Source: JAFGBM01 sp964564915
Lineage (GTDB): Bacteria > Actinomycetota > Actinomycetes > Actinomycetales > Demequinaceae
Reading direction: 5' to 3'
NCBI GenBank assembly: GCA_964564915.1
Contig: CAZMCU010000009.1
Coordinates: forward strand, 1 to 40,558
DNA length: 40,558 nt
Within the stretch, counting starts at the first letter, position 1. Each line of letters starts with the position of its first letter. Under the pieces are notes generated by a model. It was not told the origin of the DNA, made no database searches, and worked only from the letters and a program-made list of their open reading frames with translations. Shown here piece by piece: positions 8,502-16,779 of the stretch. The position numbers and the translations under genes were made by a program.

Positions 8502-9839
8502 CTATTTCCCCTTCCCGCCACGCCCCAGCAAGGTACGGATGCGCTCGAGTCGCGTCGAAATGTCCTTCTCCAACCCGTGGTCGGTGGGTTCGTAGTACCG
8601 CGTACCGCGCAGGGTCTCGGGAAGATACTCCAGCTTCGCGACGCCGTGCGGCTCGTCGTGCGCGTAGACGTAGCCCTGCCCATACCCCAAATCGTCGGCG
8701 CCGGAAAACGTCGGGTTGCGCAGGTGGGTGGGGACGTTCCCCGCTCGGCCGTCCTTGACGTCGGCGATAGCCCGGTCGAGGGCAAGGTATGAGCGATTGG
8801 ACTTCGGTGCGGTCGCGAGGTAGGTGGTGGCTTCCGCGAGGATGATGCGACCCTCCGGCATGCCGACGAACGAGACGGCGTCCATAGCGGCCTGGGCCAC
8901 AACGAGTCCGTTGGGGTCCGCCATTCCGATGTCCTCCGCCGCGCTGATGACGAGGCGCCTGGCGATGAATCGCGGGTCCTCCCCCGCCACGACCATCCGG
9001 GCCAAGTAGTGCAGCGCGGCGTCGACGTCACTCCCTCGAATCGACTTGATGAACGCACTGATGACGTCGAAATGCTGGTCTCCGGACTTGTCGTACGCGA
9101 CGAGCGCGGCATCCATCGTTTCTGCGGTGAGCGCTCCCGTGATTACCCCTCCCTCCCCTGCCGCGGTTGCGAGACTCTCCAGCAGGGTCAAAGCCTTGCG
9201 TGCGTCCGCCCCCGCGACCTTGACGAGGTGCTCGCGGGCGTCGTCATCGATGCTCACCCTTCCGCCCAAGCCCCGAGGGTCGGCGATGGCTCGATCGAGC
9301 AGGGTGCGGAGATCGTCGGCACCGAGGGGCTTGAGGGTCAGCAGGAGCGAGCGACTGAGGAGCGGCCCCACGATCGAAAACGACGGGTTCTCCGTCGTCG
9401 CCCCGATGAGGGTGATCCACCGGTTTTCGACCGCGGGGAGCAGAACGTCCTGTTGGGTCTTGGTGAAACGGTGAACCTCGTCGATGAAGACGACCGTTTC
9501 GGGATCGCCCGAGGCCACCCTTCGTTTGGAATCGTCGATGATCTCTCGAAGATCCTTGACCCCAGCGGTCACGGCAGAGAGTTCCGCGAAACGCCTCGTG
9601 CCCGCCACGAGGTAGGCAAGGGTCGTCTTGCCGGTACCCGGGGGACCCCACAAGATGACGGAGGTCGCCGCGTCCGTGTCCTGGACGAGCCGCCGAAGCG
9701 GACTCTTGGGTGCGAGGAGGTGACTCTGACCCACAACCTCGTCGAGCGATACCGGACGCATCCGCACCGCGAGGGGACTGGCCTTCGTCGATTGCGGCAC
9801 GCCGCGGGAGTTGGTCCGCATCGCGTCGAAGAGATCCAT
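8502..9839 (-). CDS. rarA: Replication-associated recombination protein A (RarA/MgsA, AAA+ ATPase)
   Basis: Clamp-loader-like AAA+ protein that acts at stalled replication forks. 445 residues. An N-terminal MDLFDAMR segment leads into the family signature RPVSLDEVVGQSHLL. Walker A GPPGTGKT is at 65-72, Walker B is VVFIDEVHRF, sensor 1 is GATTENPSF, and the C-terminal MgsA oligomerisation domain contains IKSIRGSDVDAALHYLARM and GYVYAHDEPHGVA. The frame is open upstream into the divergent transporter gene, but the conserved N-terminus starts at this ATG. A TAGAGT box ends 7 nt upstream, suggesting a leaderless mRNA. No duplicate or truncated motif is seen. Confidence 0.96.
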   Translation of the reverse strand: MDLFDAMRTNSRGVPQSTKASPLAVRMRPVSLDEVVGQSHLLAPKSPLRRLVQDTDAATSVILWGPPGTGKTTLAYLVAGTRRFAELSAVTAGVKDLREIIDDSKRRVASGDPETVVFIDEVHRFTKTQQDVLLPAVENRWITLIGATTENPSFSIVGPLLSRSLLLTLKPLGADDLRTLLDRAIADPRGLGGRVSIDDDAREHLVKVAGADARKALTLLESLATAAGEGGVITGALTAETMDAALVAYDKSGDQHFDVISAFIKSIRGSDVDAALHYLARMVVAGEDPRFIARRLVISAAEDIGMADPNGLVVAQAAMDAVSFVGMPEGRIILAEATTYLATAPKSNRSYLALDRAIADVKDGRAGNVPTHLRNPTFSGADDLGYGQGYVYAHDEPHGVAKLEYLPETLRGTRYYEPTDHGLEKDISTRLERIRTLLGRGGKGK

Positions 9840-9846
9840 ATCCCCC

Positions 9847-9852
9847 ACTCTA
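9847..9852 (-). promoter_or_regulatory. Candidate leaderless -10 box of rarA
   Basis: TAGAGT on the minus strand, separated by exactly 7 nt (GGGGGAT) from the rarA ATG at 9839. That spacing would put the transcription start at or next to the ATG, as in actinobacterial leaderless genes. No clear -35 element is seen. The G-run could instead serve as a poor Shine-Dalgarno. Confidence 0.5.
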
Positions 9853-9878
9853 GGGATGTGCCCGGACTCAGCCGGGCC

Positions 9879-9884
9879 TACCCT
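9879..9884 (+). promoter_or_regulatory. Candidate leaderless -10 box of the first MMPL gene
   Basis: TACCCT followed after 7 nt by the GTG at 9892. No Shine-Dalgarno sequence precedes that GTG. It sits in the 52-bp divergent gap facing the rarA box at 9847-9852. Confidence 0.45.
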
Positions 9885-9891
9885 GACGATT

Positions 9892-12141
9892 GTGGCGCCT
9901 TTTGCTTCTCTCGCTCGTGTGATCACGCGCCATCCGGGGCGTGTGATCGTTGCTTGGGCCGTCGTTGCGGCTGGATCGCTCGCCCTCGCACTGGCTGGAC
10001 TTGGCGCGGGCGGGCTGTTCCAGAGGGTGGAGATGGGGAGTCCCTCGATCCCCGGTTCCGATAGCGACATCGCCTCTGCCTACTCCGCGGGAGCCATGCA
10101 ACCCGGGGAGGGGTCCAGCCTCACGTCCGCCATCGTCGGCCTCTCCCCCACCGATCCCGCAACGATTGAAGCCCTCACTCCCGCAATCGCCTCCATCTCC
10201 CTTACGGACGGCGTGGGCGTAGTCATTTCGCCCCTGGGGATGACCCTCGGGGTCGACGCCCAGAACCTCGCCCCGTCGTCGGGCTCGATCGACCCGATGT
10301 CCCTCGTCTCCGTCGATGGCGATGGCTTCGTCATCGTTGTCCAGTTCGCCGACCTCGGAGACGCGGCGGCGACGTACCGCGCTCACGCCGCTGTCGAAAC
10401 GATCATCGATACGACCGTCTCCGGTCTTGCGGTCACGAGCCCTGGGGTCGAGGCCTACACCTTCTCCCTTCCGCTTCTCCTTCACGATTTCGAGGGACTG
10501 GTCGAGCACGATCTCCTCCGGGGCGAACTCGTCGCCGTTCCCATCGCGCTGATCGTGATGATCCTCGTGTTCGGGGGCTTCCTCGCCGCGTCGACCCCCA
10601 TCGCTGGTGCCCTCGCGTCGATCGCGGCCGGCCTCGCCGCGTTGTTTGCGCTCTCGTATCCGATGACGCTCAATAGCGCGGCGATCAACATCGTCAGCAT
10701 CCTGGGAGTGGGTCTCTCCATCGACTACGGCTTGCTGATCGTGTCGCGATATCGAGAAGAACTCATCAAGTTGCGTCCGAAGGGGGGAACACGGGAATCC
10801 CGAGCGGCCGCCCTCGAGAGAACCCTGGCGACCGCTGGCCGTACGGTCTTGTTCTCCGGCATCATCGTCGCGCTGAGCGTCGGTGGGATGCTGACGTTCC
10901 GCACGGACCTAATGAAGGGATTCGGGGCGGCGGGCCTCATCATCGTCACGCTCGCGCTCGGAACCGCCCTGACGCTGGTCCCGGCCGTAGCCTTCGCCTT
11001 CGGGGCTCACCTGGGACGCCCGAGCATCCTTCGTCGCATCTGGATCTTCAAGTTCATCCTGCATCACACGGCGAATGTCTCCCGAGACGAGGGTCCCCTC
11101 GCCTCCCTCGCCGGTTGGATTCAGAAACGCCCCTGGTTTACCCTCGTCGCCTCCACGACGCTCGTCCTCATCCTTGCCGCCCCTGTCGTGGCCTTCATTC
11201 CCCGCAACTCGGAGGCCGAGCTCCTCCCTGCCAACTTCGAGCGACGAGAGTTCCTCGACGTGGTCCACACCGCCTTCCCCGCCTTCGCGGAGCCGGACAT
11301 CCTCGTCGTCGCCGACACGCAACCCGCAACCCTCGATACGTGGCTCGCGGACACCGTCGACATTCCCGGGGTACGGATGGTCTCGCCCGCCGTTGAACGA
11401 AGCGGGATGGCGGTCGCCGGGGTATCAATCGTCGACCCCGATCCCGGTGGCCCCGAGGCCGTCGATATCGTCAATGACCTTCGCGCGATGGACTCGCCCT
11501 TCCGCGTTTACGTCGGAGGCCAGGCGGCGGGCCTCATCGACTTCTCCAATGCGATCGCGACGAGCGGGCTCATGGGATTGGGGTTCGTGGTCTTTGCCGT
11601 CATCGTGCTGCTCTTCCTCATGACGGGATCGCTCCTCATGCCCATCAAGGCGCTCGTGGTCAATGCCCTATCCATCGCGGCGACCCTCGGGGTACTCGTG
11701 TGGGTGTTCCAGTACGGCAACCTGTCGGGGCTCCTCGGGTTCACTCCGCCGGGTGGCATCGAGATCTACGTCGTCATCTCCCTCGTGTGCTTCGGCTTTG
11801 GGTTGGCGATGGACTACGAGGTGTTTCTGTTATCGAGGATCAAGGAACTGGTCGACGAGGGAATGTCCAACGACGAGGCCGTTCGGATAGGGCTTCAGCG
11901 ATCGGGCCGCATCATCACGTCCGCAGCGGCCGTCATCATCCTCGTCTTCATCGGGTTCGCCTTCGGTGACCTCCTGGTCATCAAGGAGGTCGGGTTTGGG
12001 CTCGCCATCGCCGTGGCCCTTGACGCAACCCTCGTCCGCCTGCTCCTCGTCCCCGCGACCATGAGCCTCCTCGACAAGTGGAACTGGTGGGCGCCGGCGC
12101 CCCTCCGCAAGCTCCACGAAAGGTTCCACCTCACGCACTAG
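9892..12141 (+). CDS. MMPL/RND-family membrane transporter (first of tandem pair)
   Basis: Proton-driven RND permease of the MmpL/YdfJ type; substrate unknown, by family often a lipid or hydrophobic molecule for the envelope. 749 residues. Architecture: one N-terminal helix (about 16-40), an extracytoplasmic loop (about 45-215), a five-helix bundle (about 220-385), then a repeat of the same layout in the second half. Each half carries the Asp-Tyr pair thought to relay protons: Asp278-Tyr279 in LSIDYGLLIVSRYREE and Asp641-Tyr642 in AMDYEVFLLSRIKE. The GTG start aligns residue for residue with the ATG of the downstream paralogue (both reach RHP at residues 13-15); an ATG at 9856 would add 12 residues. 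No MmpS-like partner is adjacent. The gene lies divergent from rarA. Confidence 0.88.
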   Translation: MAPFASLARVITRHPGRVIVAWAVVAAGSLALALAGLGAGGLFQRVEMGSPSIPGSDSDIASAYSAGAMQPGEGSSLTSAIVGLSPTDPATIEALTPAIASISLTDGVGVVISPLGMTLGVDAQNLAPSSGSIDPMSLVSVDGDGFVIVVQFADLGDAAATYRAHAAVETIIDTTVSGLAVTSPGVEAYTFSLPLLLHDFEGLVEHDLLRGELVAVPIALIVMILVFGGFLAASTPIAGALASIAAGLAALFALSYPMTLNSAAINIVSILGVGLSIDYGLLIVSRYREELIKLRPKGGTRESRAAALERTLATAGRTVLFSGIIVALSVGGMLTFRTDLMKGFGAAGLIIVTLALGTALTLVPAVAFAFGAHLGRPSILRRIWIFKFILHHTANVSRDEGPLASLAGWIQKRPWFTLVASTTLVLILAAPVVAFIPRNSEAELLPANFERREFLDVVHTAFPAFAEPDILVVADTQPATLDTWLADTVDIPGVRMVSPAVERSGMAVAGVSIVDPDPGGPEAVDIVNDLRAMDSPFRVYVGGQAAGLIDFSNAIATSGLMGLGFVVFAVIVLLFLMTGSLLMPIKALVVNALSIAATLGVLVWVFQYGNLSGLLGFTPPGGIEIYVVISLVCFGFGLAMDYEVFLLSRIKELVDEGMSNDEAVRIGLQRSGRIITSAAAVIILVFIGFAFGDLLVIKEVGFGLAIAVALDATLVRLLLVPATMSLLDKWNWWAPAPLRKLHERFHLTH

Positions 12142-12156
12142 CCCCTCCCCGGTCGA

Positions 12157-12162
12157 TACCAT
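12157..12162 (+). promoter_or_regulatory. Candidate leaderless -10 box of the second MMPL gene
   Basis: TACCAT followed after 7 nt (GGCATCC) by the ATG at 12170. The box lies in the 28-bp gap after the first transporter. An ATG at 12161 overlaps the box and would add three residues if used. Confidence 0.4.
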
Positions 12163-12169
12163 GGCATCC

Positions 12170-14422
12170 ATGGGGACACTGGCCCGACTTGCCCGGTTCG
12201 TCATCCGTCACCCCGTCGCCGTCATTGTCGCGTGGACCGTCGCCGCATGTGCGATGTTCGCGGTCGCCTTCGTGGGAGTGGGGAACGAAGGGAACCTCCA
12301 CGCGCGCACGTCGCTCGATGCCCCCCAAGTGCAAGGTTCCGACAGTTACCTCGTGCGACAAGCGCTGTACGACGACGCCCCCGCGGACGCGGGCGTCCCC
12401 GTGATCGCGGACTTCCAGGTGTCGGATCCCACCGACCCGGCCATCGCCGCAGCGCTGCAACCGGACATTCAGTCGCTCATCGGCCTTCCCGATGTCGCCG
12501 CCGTGGCGGCCCCCTTTGGGGCCCTCCCCGGTCCGGCGTATAGCCGCACCCTCACCACGGCAATCGGGGACCTGTCCGTCCTTCTGCGGGCGACCGGCGA
12601 CGGATTCATGGTGGTCACGACCGTCGCTCCCGATACCGCCACGTCGGTTCACCACGAGATCGCCGACCTCTACGCGACCATGCTCACCAACGTCCAGACC
12701 ATCGATCCGACGGCGCAACTTCGCGTGTTCTCCATCCCGTTGTTGCACGAACACTTCACGGTAGAACTCGACCACGATCTCGTCAGAGGTGAAGCGCTCG
12801 CCCTTCCCCTCGCGCTCATCGTCATGATGCTCGTTTTCGGGGGGATCCTCGCGGCCAGCACCCCCATGGCGGGAGCCTTCGCGTCGATCGCCGGCGGTTT
12901 CGCCGTCGTGTACGCGCTGACGTTCCCCCTCCATGTGTCCAGTTCCGCCCAAAACGTCGTGACGGTGTTGGGGATCGGCCTCTGTATCGACTATGGCCTC
13001 CTCATCGTCTCTCGATATCGGGAGGAGATGACCAAGGCCACCGCCGCGGGGGCGAAGGACGTCAGAGGCGCCTCGCTCGTCCGCGCCATGGAGACCGCTG
13101 GTCGGACCGTGTTCTTCTCCGCTGTGACGGTGGGAATCGCCGTTTCCGGCATGCTCGTGTTTACCCCCCAAATGCTGAAGTCGTTCGGCGGCGCCGCTCT
13201 CGGTGTCGTCGTCATGGCCCTCTCCGCCGCCCTCACCCTCGTTCCAGCCGTCGCGTACCTCTATGGCGAACGATTGATCCGACCCGGCCTCCTCTCCCGG
13301 GTCCCCGGGGTGAAGACGGTCTTCCGCTTCACGTCGGACGTCACGAGGGACGAGGGCGTCTTCTCCCGGCTGACCGGTTGGGTTCAGCGCCGCCCCTGGC
13401 TCATCGTGGGGGGATCGCTCGCGATTCTCTTCGCCTTCGCCGCGCCCGCTCTCTCCATCCACATGCGCAACTCCGATGCCGAATTGCTTCCCCCGACGGA
13501 CCCGTATCGCACCTACTGGGCGGACGCTCCGATCGACTACCCCACCGTCTCCGAACCCCCGATCTTCCTCATGACGGACGCCCCTACCTCGGACTTCGCG
13601 TCCTGGGCTCCCGCGATCCTGGCGATTCCCCACGTCACCAACGTCGCACCCTACGCCCCGAGAGACGGAGTGACCATCTGGGGCGCGTATCTCGATACCC
13701 CCGATGCGGGGAGCGCGATCGCCGTCGACGTCGTCCATGAAATCCGCGCCCTCGATCCCCCCTTCAACCTTGACGTCGGGGGCAAAGCCGCGAACCAAAT
13801 CGACTTCGTCGACGCGATCAAGGCTGGCGCCCCTCTTGCGTTGTCCATCGTCGCCCTCGCTACGCTGGTGCTCCTGTTCCTCATGACGGGTTCGGTGCTC
13901 GTCCCCATCAAAGCCCTGCTCGTCAACGCGCTCTCCCTTTCGGCGTCGATCGGCGCGCTGGTGTGGGTGTTTCAGAGTGGTCACCTCGAAGGGGTACTCG
14001 GCTTTGCGTCACCCGGAGGCGTCGAGACGTACGTCGTCGTCCTCATTCTCGCCTTCGGATTCGGGCTGGCGATGGACTACGAGGTCTTCCTCCTGTCGCG
14101 CATCAAGGAACTCGTCGATAAAGGGATTCCGAACGACGAGGCGGTTCGCCTGGGGCTCCAGCGCTCCGCCCGGATCATCACCTCCGCGGCCGGAATCGTC
14201 ATTCTCGTGTTCCTCGGATTCGCTTCCGGTCACGTCCTTGTCACCAAGGAGGTTGGGGTTGGGTTAGCCTTCGCGGTCCTCTTGGACGCGACGCTCGTAC
14301 GCATGTTCCTCGTCCCCGCGACGATGACCCTTCTCGGGAACTGGAACTGGTGGGCGCCGGGTCCACTCAAGCGACTCCACGCGAAACTTGGCCTCTCGCA
14401 CGGCAACACGCCGACACCATAG
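12170..14422 (+). CDS. MMPL/RND-family membrane transporter (second of tandem pair)
   Basis: Paralogue of the preceding gene with the same domain plan; 750 residues against 749. It shares long near-identical blocks, for example around DYGLLIVSRYREE (Asp274) and AMDYEVFLLSRIKELVD (Asp636), and the C-terminal NWNWWAP. The extracytoplasmic loops (about 45-215 and 410-530) differ much more, so the two may handle different cargo or form a hetero-oligomer; that is inference. The ATG at 12170 keeps the N-terminus aligned with the first copy. The pair looks like an old tandem duplication rather than a recent one. Confidence 0.88.
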   Translation: MGTLARLARFVIRHPVAVIVAWTVAACAMFAVAFVGVGNEGNLHARTSLDAPQVQGSDSYLVRQALYDDAPADAGVPVIADFQVSDPTDPAIAAALQPDIQSLIGLPDVAAVAAPFGALPGPAYSRTLTTAIGDLSVLLRATGDGFMVVTTVAPDTATSVHHEIADLYATMLTNVQTIDPTAQLRVFSIPLLHEHFTVELDHDLVRGEALALPLALIVMMLVFGGILAASTPMAGAFASIAGGFAVVYALTFPLHVSSSAQNVVTVLGIGLCIDYGLLIVSRYREEMTKATAAGAKDVRGASLVRAMETAGRTVFFSAVTVGIAVSGMLVFTPQMLKSFGGAALGVVVMALSAALTLVPAVAYLYGERLIRPGLLSRVPGVKTVFRFTSDVTRDEGVFSRLTGWVQRRPWLIVGGSLAILFAFAAPALSIHMRNSDAELLPPTDPYRTYWADAPIDYPTVSEPPIFLMTDAPTSDFASWAPAILAIPHVTNVAPYAPRDGVTIWGAYLDTPDAGSAIAVDVVHEIRALDPPFNLDVGGKAANQIDFVDAIKAGAPLALSIVALATLVLLFLMTGSVLVPIKALLVNALSLSASIGALVWVFQSGHLEGVLGFASPGGVETYVVVLILAFGFGLAMDYEVFLLSRIKELVDKGIPNDEAVRLGLQRSARIITSAAGIVILVFLGFASGHVLVTKEVGVGLAFAVLLDATLVRMFLVPATMTLLGNWNWWAPGPLKRLHAKLGLSHGNTPTP

Positions 14423-14451
14423 TCGTTCTAGGCGCGGACCCCGCTCGGCCC

Positions 14452-14457
14452 TAGTGT
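14452..14457 (+). promoter_or_regulatory. Candidate leaderless -10 box of the 164-aa membrane protein gene
   Basis: TAGTGT followed after 6 nt (TGAACC) by the ATG at 14464; no Shine-Dalgarno is present. It lies in the 41-bp gap after the second transporter. Confidence 0.45.
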
Positions 14458-14463
14458 TGAACC

Positions 14464-14958
14464 ATGGCTCGCCCTACGAAGAACGCAACGCCGATCTGCA
14501 TCGGCCTTTCCCTCCTCGCCCTCGTCGGCATCGTCGTTGGCCTCGCGACCAGCACTCCCCTCGTCATGGTCCTCGTCCTCATCCCGGTTGTCGCCTACGA
14601 GATCTACCGCGTCGAAGGAGAATCGACGAAGTGGGCGTCCTGGGGTATGGGCGCGGTGCTTCTCGGGCTCGTCGTGCTCACCATCGTCGATATCTCCTGG
14701 AACCTCGCCGAGTGGCTCGGGCAGGATTCCGCCGACGTCGGTGGCTACCTCGTGCCGCTGGGGGACATCAAGTCCGTCGGGGCCGCGATGCTGGGGGCGC
14801 TTGCCATCGTGCTGTTCTTCCGTACGCGCGGGATCTACACGCGATGGCTCGCCGTCATCATCTTCGTCACCGTCGCGGCGCTCGTGTACGTCCTGAGCCC
14901 CGACGTGTTCCGCGACCTACTGCGCCAAGGCACGCAGGACGCGATTAACCAGATGTAG
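14464..14958 (+). CDS. Small four-helix membrane protein, function unknown
   Basis: 164 residues, not recognised. Hydrophobicity suggests four membrane spans, about 10-28, 30-46, 58-80 and 102-142 (the last probably two helices: ALGALAIVLFF and WLAVIIFVTVAALVYVL). A polar loop at about 82-100 contains WNLAEWLGQDSADVGG. The short basic N-terminus has no cleavable signal. It follows the two transporters on the same strand but has its own candidate promoter box. Its last 14 bp overlap the end of the convergent aspS gene, leaving no room for a terminator. A role with the transporters is possible by position only. Confidence 0.75.
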   Translation: MARPTKNATPICIGLSLLALVGIVVGLATSTPLVMVLVLIPVVAYEIYRVEGESTKWASWGMGAVLLGLVVLTIVDISWNLAEWLGQDSADVGGYLVPLGDIKSVGAAMLGALAIVLFFRTRGIYTRWLAVIIFVTVAALVYVLSPDVFRDLLRQGTQDAINQM

Positions 14959-16723
14959 GTTTCGCGTCTCCCGCGGGCTTGGGCTTGACGTCGATTCCCG
15001 CTTCCTTGCGCTGCTGCGGCGTGATCGGTGCGGGGGCCCCCGTGAGCGGGTCGTAGCCTCCACCCGACTTGGGGAACGCAATGCTGTCGCGAATGGAATC
15101 CGCTCCCGCAAGAAGGACAACGCACCGGTCCCAACCGAACGCGATCCCCCCGTGGGGGGGCGCCCCGTACTGGAACGCGTCGAGCAGGAAGCCGAACTTC
15201 TCTTGCGCCTCCTCCGGGCCGATCCCCATCACCTTGAAGATACGCTCCTGCACGTCACGGCGGTGGATACGGATCGATCCCCCGCCGATCTCGTTACCGT
15301 TGCACACGATGTCGTACGCGTACGCGAGGGCGTTGCCGGGGTCCTCCTCGAAACGGTCGATCCACTCCGGCTTGGGGCTCGTGAAGGCGTGGTGCACGGC
15401 CGTCCACGCACCGCTTCCGACCGCGACGTCCTCGTCGTCCGCGACCACCGGCTTGAAGAGGGGCGCGTCCACCACCCACGTAAACGCGAATTCCCCCTCC
15501 TGGGCCAGGTTCAGCCGCGCGGCAATCTCCCGGCGCACCGCACCGAGGAGGGTGCGGGTCGCGTCCGCCGGTCCCGCGGCAAAGAAGATGCAGTCACCGG
15601 GCGAGGCGCCTGCGGCGGTGGCGAGCCCGGCTCGCTCGGTGTCGGAAAGGTTCTTGGCTACGGGGCCGCCGAGTTCGCCCGCGTCGTCGACGACGACGTA
15701 CGCGAGTCCCTTCGCGCCACGCTGCTTAGCCCAGTCTTGCCACGCGTCGAGGGTCTTGCGGGGCTGCGAGGCTCCACCCGGCATGACGACCGCTCCGACG
15801 TGTGGGGCCTGGAACACCCGGAACGGGGTGTCCCGGAAGTAGTCCGTGAGGTCGACGAGTTCGAGGCCATACCGGAGATCGGGCTTGTCCGTTCCGAAGC
15901 GGCGCATGGCCTCGGCGAACGTCAGGCGGGGAATCGGGGTGGTGACAGTCACCCCGATCAGGGCCCACAGCGCCTGAACCACCTCTTCCCCGATCGCGAT
16001 GACGTCGTCCTGGTCCACGAAGCTCATCTCGACGTCGAGTTGGGTGAACTCGGGCTGACGATCGTTGCGGAAGTCCTCGTCGCGGTAGCAGCGGGCGATC
16101 TGGTAGTACTTCTCCATCCCCGCGACCATGAGGAGTTGCTTGAAGAGTTGCGGCGATTGGGGGAGCGCGTACCACGATCCGGGCGAGAGCCGAGAGGGAA
16201 CGAGGAAGTCGCGGGCCCCTTCCGGCGTCGAATGCGTCAGGGTCGGGGTTTCGATCTCGTAGAAGCCGTGCCGGGCGAGAACCTCGCGGGCGGCCCGGTT
16301 GACCTCGGACCGCAAAGCGATCGTCGCTCGAGGCTGGGGACGGCGAAGGTCGAGGTAGCGGTACTTGAGCCGCGTCTCCTCGCCGACGGTCACATACTCA
16401 TCGATGGGGAAGGGCAGCGGTGCGGCCTCGTTGAGCACCGTGACCTCATCCGCGACCACCTCGACCTCTCCGGAAGGGAGGTTGGGGTTCGCGGAGCCTT
16501 CGGGTCGCAGTCGCACGCGTCCCGTCACCTGAATGACGAACTCGGACCGCAACGCGTGAGCGATGTCCTCGCGGATGACCACCTGCGCAAATCCGGACCC
16601 GTCCCTCAGGTCGATGAAGGCGACGCCCCCGTGATCGCGACGCCGACCAACCCACCCCGCCAGCGTGACGGTGGTGTCCGCGTCGGACGCGCGAAGGTTT
16701 CCTGCGAGATGAGTGCGAAGCAC
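14945..16723 (-). CDS. aspS: Aspartyl-tRNA synthetase, probably non-discriminating (Asp/Asn)
   Basis: Class II synthetase of the bacterial type with a GAD insertion; 592 residues. N-terminal OB anticodon-binding domain (about 1-105), then the catalytic core with YRDEDFRNDRQPEFTQLD (motif 2), the GAD insert (about 290-420), and GIAFGWDRCVVLLAG (motif 3). Residue 31 in RRRDHGG is His, the state reported for non-discriminating AspRS (for example Pseudomonas aeruginosa His31), whereas discriminating enzymes such as that of E. coli have Leu. If so, the organism would make Asn-tRNA by transamidation through GatCAB; this is inference. The GTG start has AAGGA about 6 nt upstream. It lies 56 bp downstream of hisS. 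The 3' end overlaps the convergent membrane gene by 14 bp. Confidence 0.96.
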   Translation of the reverse strand: MLRTHLAGNLRASDADTTVTLAGWVGRRRDHGGVAFIDLRDGSGFAQVVIREDIAHALRSEFVIQVTGRVRLRPEGSANPNLPSGEVEVVADEVTVLNEAAPLPFPIDEYVTVGEETRLKYRYLDLRRPQPRATIALRSEVNRAAREVLARHGFYEIETPTLTHSTPEGARDFLVPSRLSPGSWYALPQSPQLFKQLLMVAGMEKYYQIARCYRDEDFRNDRQPEFTQLDVEMSFVDQDDVIAIGEEVVQALWALIGVTVTTPIPRLTFAEAMRRFGTDKPDLRYGLELVDLTDYFRDTPFRVFQAPHVGAVVMPGGASQPRKTLDAWQDWAKQRGAKGLAYVVVDDAGELGGPVAKNLSDTERAGLATAAGASPGDCIFFAAGPADATRTLLGAVRREIAARLNLAQEGEFAFTWVVDAPLFKPVVADDEDVAVGSGAWTAVHHAFTSPKPEWIDRFEEDPGNALAYAYDIVCNGNEIGGGSIRIHRRDVQERIFKVMGIGPEEAQEKFGFLLDAFQYGAPPHGGIAFGWDRCVVLLAGADSIRDSIAFPKSGGGYDPLTGAPAPITPQQRKEAGIDVKPKPAGDAKPTSG

Positions 16724-16779
16724 GATCGATCCTTGTTCCTCTGGGGTCCACGGCTATCGGGTGAGAAGCCGGGGAAAGT

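Noticed and set aside
12131..13984. A 617-codon minus-strand open frame opposite the second MMPL gene
   Set aside because: Gly/Arg/Asp/Glu-rich shadow of a clear transporter gene; no ribosome site or motif.
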